Source: DASSTJ01 sp035707965 (GTDB lineage: Bacteria > Actinomycetota > Actinomycetes > Actinomycetales > Angustibacteraceae). From it: a stretch of 8,120 nt of DNA. The stretch covers positions 1-8,120 of the forward strand of contig DASSTJ010000187.1 in the NCBI GenBank assembly GCA_035707965.1, written 5' to 3'. A model generated the notes under the pieces. The model was not told the DNA's origin. It worked only from the letters and a program-made list of their open reading frames with translations, and made no database searches. The position numbers and the translations under genes were made by a program. Of the stretch, positions 4,782 through 8,120 are shown in pieces; the first letter of the stretch is position 1; every line of letters starts with the position of its first letter.

Positions 4782-6268
4782 CGCGCGATCACCACCTGGG
4801 CTGCGCTGTCCAGCAGGGTGCCCAGCGGCCAGGAGACCAGCCCCAGGACCACCAGCGCCCCCAGAGCGGCGAGCATCGGGACGTCGGTCCTGCCCACCGA
4901 CGCCGGGACGTCGCCCGTCGCGACGGCTGGCGTGCTGTCGTCCCGGCCGCCCAGCAGCATCGGGGTGACCTTCACGAGGATCGCCACGAAGGCGAGCACC
5001 ACCAGCACCAGCACCGCCGCGGCCACCCAGCCGAGGCCCGCCTCGACGGTGGCCCGTACGAGCGCCACCTCGCTCGCGAAGAGGCTGAACGGCGGCAGTC
5101 CCAGCAGCGCGACGAGGCCGACGGCGAAGACCGCAGCCAGTGCGCGATGGCTCGACAGCAGCCCTCGCACGCCGGCGATGCGGCTCGTGCCGGTGGCCGC
5201 GAGGATGCGTCCGGAGGTGCAGAACAGCACCGCCTTGGCCAGGCCGTGCCCGACGACGTGGAGCAGCACGGCCGCGACGGCCAGGCGGGTGCCGACCGCG
5301 ACACCCACCGTGCACAGGGCCATGTGCTCGATGCTCGAGTAGGCGAGCATCCGCTTGTAGTCGCGCTGCGACACCAGCAGCCACGCCGCGAGCGCGAGGG
5401 ACGTGAGTGCGATGGAGAGCAGCACCGTGCGGACGAACGTCGGGCTGAGCACCGGCTCGACGATCGTCCGGTACCGCAGGACCGCGTAGACGCCGACGGA
5501 CAGCAGGACCCCGGACATGAGCGCGGACACGGGTGCCGGCGCCTGGCTGTGGGCGTCCGGGAGCCAGCTGTGCAGAGGGACGAGCCCCGCCTTGGTGCCG
5601 AAGCCGACGACGAGCAGGGCGAAGGCGAGCCGCATGACTCCGGGGTCCAGCGACGCCGCGTGCGCGGACAGCGACACCCAGTCGAGGGCTGCCGTGCCGC
5701 TGAGGCCGGCGCTCGTGCCCGCGAAGTAGGCGAGCACGGTCCCGAGGTAGGCGATCGCGATCCCGACCGAGCAGATGACCACGTACTTCCACGTGGCCTC
5801 GAGGGACGTCGTCGTGCGGCGGTGTCCCACGAGGAACGCCGTGACCACCGTCGTCGCGGCGATCGCGGCCCACAGCACACCCAGGTTGGCCGCGAGGACG
5901 GCGAGCACCATGGCGGAGAGGAACAGCGGCACCAGCGTGGCGTAGCGTCGGGCCCCCGCCAGATCCGTCTCGTCGGCCTCGAGCTCGGCGGCGACCGAGT
6001 AGCGCGAGGCCCACGTCGCCACGAGCGCGACCGCCCCGATCACCAGCATCATCACCGCGGACAGGGAGTCGGCCCGCAGCAGCTGGCCGACGGCGGGGTC
6101 GTTGCCCCTGGTAGCGCCGATCCCGGCGGCGACACCGGCCAGGAAGATGACGAGGGCGGACCCGACGGTGGCCCAGGCCACCGAGCGCGACCACCCACGG
6201 ACGGCGGCGACGACGGCCACCAGGATGGGAGCGACGAGCGGGGGCACGAGGGTGGTGGCGGCGGTCAT
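4778..6268 (-). CDS. hyfF: HyfF/NuoM-NuoN-like antiporter-type membrane subunit
   Basis: A 496-aa, highly hydrophobic multi-spanning protein of the proton_antipo_M family, the ion-translocating type of subunit in complex I and group 4 hydrogenases. Diagnostic is GFGTKAGLVPLHSWLPDAHS (222-241) with Lys226 and His233, continuing QAPAPVSALMSG; then QRDYKRMLAYSSIEHM (301-316) with Lys305, HVVGHGLAKAVLF (337-349, Lys345), and LLGLPPFSLFASE (388-400). In the fifth-helix region NLGVLWAAIAATTVVTAF (128-145), the position where this family usually has Glu (W-x-x-[IV]-E-A-T-T) is Ala137 (codon GCC at 5860-5858). The ATG at 6268 overlaps the hyfE-like stop (ATGA, 6265-6268). The symbol refers to family. 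The closest relatives by operon order are probably HycQ-type proteins of actinobacterial hyc-like clusters. Confidence 0.92.
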   Translation of the reverse strand: MTAATTLVPPLVAPILVAVVAAVRGWSRSVAWATVGSALVIFLAGVAAGIGATRGNDPAVGQLLRADSLSAVMMLVIGAVALVATWASRYSVAAELEADETDLAGARRYATLVPLFLSAMVLAVLAANLGVLWAAIAATTVVTAFLVGHRRTTTSLEATWKYVVICSVGIAIAYLGTVLAYFAGTSAGLSGTAALDWVSLSAHAASLDPGVMRLAFALLVVGFGTKAGLVPLHSWLPDAHSQAPAPVSALMSGVLLSVGVYAVLRYRTIVEPVLSPTFVRTVLLSIALTSLALAAWLLVSQRDYKRMLAYSSIEHMALCTVGVAVGTRLAVAAVLLHVVGHGLAKAVLFCTSGRILAATGTSRIAGVRGLLSSHRALAAVFAVGLVALLGLPPFSLFASEVALVRATVEAGLGWVAAAVLVLVVLAFVAILVKVTPMLLGGRDDSTPAVATGDVPASVGRTDVPMLAALGALVVLGLVSWPLGTLLDSAAQVVIAR

Positions 6269-6918
6269 GAGTCGCGCAGCTCCCTCAGCTCGTCGAGGTC
6301 GGTCCGCCCGTGCAGGCTCTGCATGCGGGCGGTCAGCACCTGCAGCACGATCACGACGAGCAGGACGTCCAGAGACACGCCGAGCTCCACGACGAGGGGC
6401 ACACCGCCCGTCAGCAGGAACGCCGTCGCGCTGATGCCGTTGTCGAGCAGCAGGAAGCCGACCACCTGCGACAGGGCGCGGCGTCGGGAGACCAGCGTGA
6501 AGAAGCCCAGGAGCATCACGGCGACACCCACCGGCACCGCACGGCCTGCCGGCGTCGGGCTCAGCGAGATGAGCGGGCGGCTCGCCAGGAACGCGACGAG
6601 GACGAGCAGCGTGGCCGCGACCATGGACGCCGGGACGTTGACCAGCGGCCGCGCCTCTCGGGCGTCGGCGCCGTTGCGCACCGCACGCTGCAGCACCAAC
6701 GGCACCACGACCGCCTTGAGCACCAGGACGCCGACCGCGACCAGGCACATCTCGACGTCGCGCAGGTGCACGCCGAGCGCCATCGCGATCCCGGCGAGCA
6801 GCACCCCTTGCGCCACCACGATCCGCACGACGGCCGTGAGCTCGCGTCGGTGCAGCACCAGCACCGCGCTGAGCAGGAACGCCCCGCTCAGCAGGTTGAT
6901 CGTCATGAGGTACGTCAC
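6265..6918 (-). CDS. hyfE: HyfE/HycP-like small membrane subunit with NuoK-like C-half
   Basis: A 217-aa membrane protein with about six hydrophobic segments. The N-terminal half carries MCLVAVGVLVLKAVVVPLVL (57-76, with Lys68). The C-terminal half is NuoK-like: GFLLLDNGISATAFLL (154-169) and PLVVELGVSLDVLLVVIVL (174-192, Glu178). It should form part of the proton-path membrane arm between the HyfC-like and HyfF-like subunits. In NuoK/HyfE proteins the first motif usually reads ENG; here it is DNG (Asp159), a conservative change. The GTG at 6918 lies 1 nt after the hyfC-like stop; an in-frame ATG at 6906 is an alternative. The end RTDLDELRELRDS is charged and cytoplasmic, and its stop overlaps the next ATG. 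Confidence 0.88.
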   Translation of the reverse strand: MTYLMTINLLSGAFLLSAVLVLHRRELTAVVRIVVAQGVLLAGIAMALGVHLRDVEMCLVAVGVLVLKAVVVPLVLQRAVRNGADAREARPLVNVPASMVAATLLVLVAFLASRPLISLSPTPAGRAVPVGVAVMLLGFFTLVSRRRALSQVVGFLLLDNGISATAFLLTGGVPLVVELGVSLDVLLVVIVLQVLTARMQSLHGRTDLDELRELRDS

Positions 6919-6919
6919 G

Positions 6920-7900
6920 TCACGGCCCCAGGAAGAAGGCGGCGGCGACGGCGAGCGTCGAGAACAGGAAGGAACCGGCCAGCAGCTCGGGCACCCGGAA
7001 GAGCCGGAGCTTGGCCAACGCGACCTCGGCGGCGGCCAGCAGGGCTGCGAGCGCGGCCACCTTGGCGACGAGGAGCACGGCCGAGAGCGCCATCGCTCCC
7101 GCTGTTGCCGCGGTCGCCACGCCGAACGGCAGGAACAACGTGGCAAGGAGCCCGAGGAGGAGGGTCAGCCGCAGGGCCGACGCGAGCTCGACGGCCGCAA
7201 GGTCCCGACCGGAGTGCTCGAGCACCATCGCCTCGTGGATCATCGTCAGCTCCAGGTGGGTCGACGGGTTGTCGACGGGGAGCCGCCCGGTCTCCGCGAC
7301 GATGACGACGACCAGTGCGATCGCGGCGAGCAGGCTGACGGGTGAGAACACGTGCCCCGGGTCGGCGGCACCGGCAGCGACCATGTCGGCGAGGTTCGAC
7401 GACCCCACCCGCGACGAGAGGGCGAAGCCGGCCACCAGCAACGTCGGCTCGGCGATCGCGGTGATGGTGATGCCTCGGCTGGCACCCATGCCGCCGAACG
7501 GCGTGCCCGTGTCGAGCCCCGCGAGGGCCATCGCGACGGTGCCCAGGAGCAGGAGCGAGACGACCGCGAACAGGTCGGCGAACTGGTCCAGCGGCGAGGT
7601 GGTCGACAGGAACGGGCCGACGGCGGCCACCACCACGCTGGTGCCTAGCAGCACCCAGGGCGCCGCACGGAAGACGGCCGTGGTGCCGGCTGGTCTCAGC
7701 GGCTCCTTGCGCGCCAGCTTGCGCAGGTCACGCCAGGGCTGGCCGGTGCCTGCGCCGACCCGTCCTTCCAGCCGGGCCCGAACCTGGCGCATCATGCCGA
7801 CGACCACGGGCGCCAGCGCGAGCAGGAGCACGGTCTGGACGACGAGTCCCACGACGGCCGCCAGGGTGGTCCCGGCCGTCATCACCGGCTGCTGGTTCAC
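6920..7900 (-). CDS. hyfC: HyfC/HycD/NuoH-like membrane subunit 1
   Basis: A 326-aa protein of the respiratory-chain complex I subunit 1 family, the membrane anchor that contacts the large subunit and the quinone-like or electron-acceptor chamber. It has about eight hydrophobic segments. Conserved pieces are GQPWRDLRKLARKEPL (53-68, the amphipathic loop), TPFGGMGASRG (133-143), and VAETGRLPVDNPSTHLELTM (201-220) continuing IHEAMVLEHSGRDLA, with Glu203, Asp210, Glu217, Glu223 and Glu228 all kept. These acidic residues form the entry of the proton path in homologues, so this subunit looks fully competent, unlike its HyfF-like partner. The GTG at 7900 overlaps the upstream stop as GTGA (7897-7900). 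Confidence 0.93.
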   Translation of the reverse strand: MNQQPVMTAGTTLAAVVGLVVQTVLLLALAPVVVGMMRQVRARLEGRVGAGTGQPWRDLRKLARKEPLRPAGTTAVFRAAPWVLLGTSVVVAAVGPFLSTTSPLDQFADLFAVVSLLLLGTVAMALAGLDTGTPFGGMGASRGITITAIAEPTLLVAGFALSSRVGSSNLADMVAAGAADPGHVFSPVSLLAAIALVVVIVAETGRLPVDNPSTHLELTMIHEAMVLEHSGRDLAAVELASALRLTLLLGLLATLFLPFGVATAATAGAMALSAVLLVAKVAALAALLAAAEVALAKLRLFRVPELLAGSFLFSTLAVAAAFFLGP

Positions 7901-8120
7901 GACGTGAGCCCGACGACCAGCAGCAGGACCAGCACCCCGACGAGCCCGTACGTGAGGTAGCGGTGAACGCTGCCGTCCTGCAGCCGCCGGACGGCGTCCG
8001 CGATCGTCCGCACCCCCGACAGCAACGGCGGGTAGAGACGGGCCTCGATGCGGTCGGTGACCTGCTGACGGAAGGTCATCGACCCGATCAGGTAGCGCGA
8101 CGGGCTGAGGTGGGTGACCT
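7897..8120 (-). CDS. hyfB: HyfB/NuoL-like membrane subunit, C-terminal part (5' end outside the window)
   Basis: The last 73 codons of a gene entering from the right edge. They read RYLIGSMTFRQQVTDRIEARL, then RRLQDGSVHRYLTYGLVGVL and a final hydrophobic helix ending VVGLTS. An amphipathic stretch, the R-LQ-G-hRYLxYGL signature and a last membrane helix are how HyfB/HycC-type NuoL homologues end. The frame is open to 8120, so the ATG at 8079 is internal and not the start. It overlaps the hyfC-like gene by 4 bp. The assignment rests on this short tail and on the operon order, which agrees with it. Confidence 0.75.
   Translation of the reverse strand, partial: VTHLSPSRYLIGSMTFRQQVTDRIEARLYPPLLSGVRTIADAVRRLQDGSVHRYLTYGLVGVLVLLLVVGLTS

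Noticed and set aside
4782..6194. N-terminal extension of the large-subunit frame through the hyfF-like gene
   Set aside because: It is an out-of-frame reading of the HyfF-like gene. The ATGA overlap at 4778-4781 and the NuoC-like N-terminus mark the true start.
4670..7345. Very long plus-strand open frame (about 890 codons) antisense to the membrane operon
   Set aside because: Its translation is low-complexity and rich in Arg, Gly, His and Asp, as expected when high-GC genes are read on the opposite strand. The minus-strand genes in the same region show clear family motifs and coupled starts.
1..8120. CRISPR arrays, tRNA/rRNA genes, insertion sequences or attachment sites
   Set aside because: No spaced direct repeats, tRNA-like segments, transposase motifs or terminal inverted repeats were seen on either strand.

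Overview
The window is GC-rich throughout (about 57-75% in single 60-base lines counted by hand). It carries a GlnR-type nitrogen box, leaderless promoters and a 474-aa adenylylatable glutamine synthetase with an RDD-family neighbour. Together these point to an actinobacterium (Actinomycetota). The exact genus cannot be told from the sequence.

Region 1 (1-1113, minus strand) is a small defence block read as mntA-hepT-hsdM. It has a MNT-type nucleotidyltransferase antitoxin, a HEPN-domain RNase toxin overlapping it by 4 bp (GTGA), and then the N-terminal 113 codons of a type I restriction-modification methyltransferase that runs off the left edge. The block lies directly downstream of glnA and is separated from it by a large hairpin that is probably the glnA terminator. 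Its GC content appears a little lower than that of the rest.

Region 2 (1177-3263) is the nitrogen-assimilation pair: glnA on the minus strand and a small RDD-family membrane protein gene on the plus strand, divergent from a 153-bp shared control region. That region holds a very good four-half-site GlnR box on the glnA-sense strand. It also holds a leaderless-type promoter for the RDD gene whose -35 position falls inside the GlnR box, so one protein could control both directions.

Region 3 (3276-8120, minus strand) is a tightly coupled operon for a membrane-bound complex related to hydrogenase-4/formate hydrogenlyase and to respiratory complex I. In transcription order it has the C-terminus of a HyfB/NuoL-like subunit, HyfC/NuoH-like, HyfE/NuoK-like, HyfF/NuoM-like, and a HyfG/NuoCD-like large subunit. 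Neighbours overlap by 4 bp or are 1 bp apart. The large subunit has Ser/Thr at all four positions where a [NiFe] hydrogenase has its metal-binding cysteines. The complex therefore should not be a hydrogenase. It fits the 'energy-converting hydrogenase-related' (Ehr) class, whose physiological reaction is not established. The HyfF-like subunit also lacks a glutamate usually found in a transmembrane helix of this family. This operon is the most interesting thing in the window.

There are no RNA genes, CRISPR arrays or mobile elements that I can support, and no gene-free stretch longer than about 155 bp.
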